Below, piece by piece: positions 63,145 to 64,000 of a stretch of DNA of 64,000 nt. Position 1 is the stretch's first letter. Every line of letters starts with the position of its first letter. Made by a program: the position numbers and the translations under genes. The notes below the pieces were generated by a model. The model was not told the DNA's origin, made no database searches, and was given only the letters and a program-made list of their open reading frames with translations. Source of the DNA: Lyophyllum atratum (lineage: Eukaryota > Basidiomycota > Agaricomycetes > Agaricales > Lyophyllaceae); NCBI GenBank assembly GCA_014905825.1, contig JACGCN010000019.1, positions 992,001 through 1,056,000 on the forward strand, written 5' to 3'.

Positions 63145-64000
63145 CTACTCCGAATCCTTTTCTGATCGTCTTCCTTCCTCAGCCATGGAGGCCTTATTCA
63201 AGATCGTATGCGACTCCCTCACATACCTCTCCGCCTCAGCCCTATCAAATCTGACGGAAGAATTCAATACCTTCTGACCCGAAAGCAATAGCAGGATACT
63301 CACTCGATCTTCTTCCCTTTGACGTGCATGTCAGGTTCACGAAACGCAAAGGGGTTGACGTCCGTAGAGGGATCCAGGTTGGCAAGACTGTGATTCACGA
63401 ATCTGTGCGTCGTCTCGTCGGACCTTACCGCGTACATGACATCTAAGAGCTTCGCATCGGGTGGCAGACGCCAATAGTCGATCGCAATCTCAGGAGCAGG
63501 CTTATTCGTCCTATAGGTCAAGATGAACAAAGGCGCAGGTGAAGCAAAACGGGATAATTTACCACTCTGGAATGCGTCCAGCCTCCAGGTCCGCAATACA
63601 TTGCGTGCTAGGCAGGCATGAGACAAGGTGGTGAAATGATTTTTAGACGGCGGCTTACTATGTCAACACCGCCTCTTCCTCGAGATGACCCACGAAGCGA
63701 TGACACGTCCGAGGGGAAATAATGTAAGATAAAACTGCGAAGGGATCAGAAAGAGCCTTCCGCAGCGTATAATAAGCGGCATCCTTACAGAAAAGGTTAT
63801 AAAACACCCCTTGCGCGCCGAGAACCAACGCTCGGAAGAAGAGTGTAGGATTTCTTAGCGTCATGAACGTCCTGAAAAAGAGCGGCATATGAATTCACGT
63901 TTGAGAAGTCGAGGTTGAGAATAACGCACATTAAATGCATCCGTTCGTTCTCGGCTTCTTCCAAACATGTGTGTATCCTAGAAATTCAGTATGAGTTACG
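63145..64000 (-). CDS. AOX: alternative oxidase (N-terminus beyond the right edge)
   Basis: Seen: [11 protein letters not shown] (near 63930), [108 protein letters not shown], and after a last intron [16 protein letters not shown], with the stop at 63145-63147. The diiron ligands appear in NERMH, LEEEA and the DE..H motif (here RSDETTH in place of the usual RADEA-H). Known: the inner-membrane enzyme oxidises ubiquinol and reduces oxygen to water without proton pumping, so it supports respiration when the cytochrome chain is blocked. The presequence and first exons lie outside the window. The substitutions next to the ligands keep D, E and H. Confidence 0.93.

Overview
The window is nuclear DNA from a filamentous basidiomycete, most likely an Agaricomycete. 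Genes are closely packed on both strands and split by many introns of about 50 bases. The products (Pet127-type protein, sterol glucosyltransferase with GRAM and PH domains, alternative oxidase, a Spo71-like PH protein, an MGQY-type F-box-like protein) are typical of that group. There are no bacterial operons, rRNA genes or CRISPR arrays, and I recognised no tRNA. Exon joins were worked out by eye from splice signals and family conservation, so gene ends are firmer than some internal junctions.

Layout. 1-7.0 kb: two minus-strand kinase genes, a PLK4-type protein with a degenerate active site (cut by the left edge) and the spindle-checkpoint kinase MPS1. 7.2-7.8 kb: a 540-base MITE with 70-base perfect terminal inverted repeats just upstream of MPS1. 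7.9-9.5 kb: nitronate monooxygenase. 10.2-14.3 kb: a gene-poor, decayed stretch with a small family of proteins made of two double-stranded RNA-binding domains: one intact copy, one with a frame problem, one clear pseudogene. 14.6-18.1 kb: peroxiredoxin, Tim9 and DAHP synthase. 19.9-28.5 kb: sterol glucosyltransferase, delta-12 desaturase and a CK1-type kinase. 29.6-35.8 kb: pyruvate decarboxylase (with a GC-AG intron) and an M3 oligopeptidase. 36.0-38.3 kb: an F-box-like MGQY gene beside a degenerate fragment of a relative, bracketed by 57-base direct repeats and next to a 20-base minisatellite. 38.4-64 kb: a universal-stress protein, Pet127, Nup107, a Prm10/ThrE-type membrane protein, an Arl8-type GTPase, a short coiled-coil protein, Rpn13, a 2.5 kb gene-free gap, the SUMO ligase Nse2, mitochondrial uS12, a Spo71-like protein and the C-terminal part of alternative oxidase (cut by the right edge).

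Most genes are independent housekeeping loci. Several pairs are divergent over 100-310 bases (Tim9/DAHP synthase, Pet127/Nup107, coiled-coil/Rpn13, Nse2/uS12m) and probably share promoters. The two least conventional items are the two-dsRBD minigene family, whose introns are nearly all phase 1 and which has 9- and 12-base microexons, and the PLK4 homologue that keeps its polo boxes but has lost several catalytic residues.
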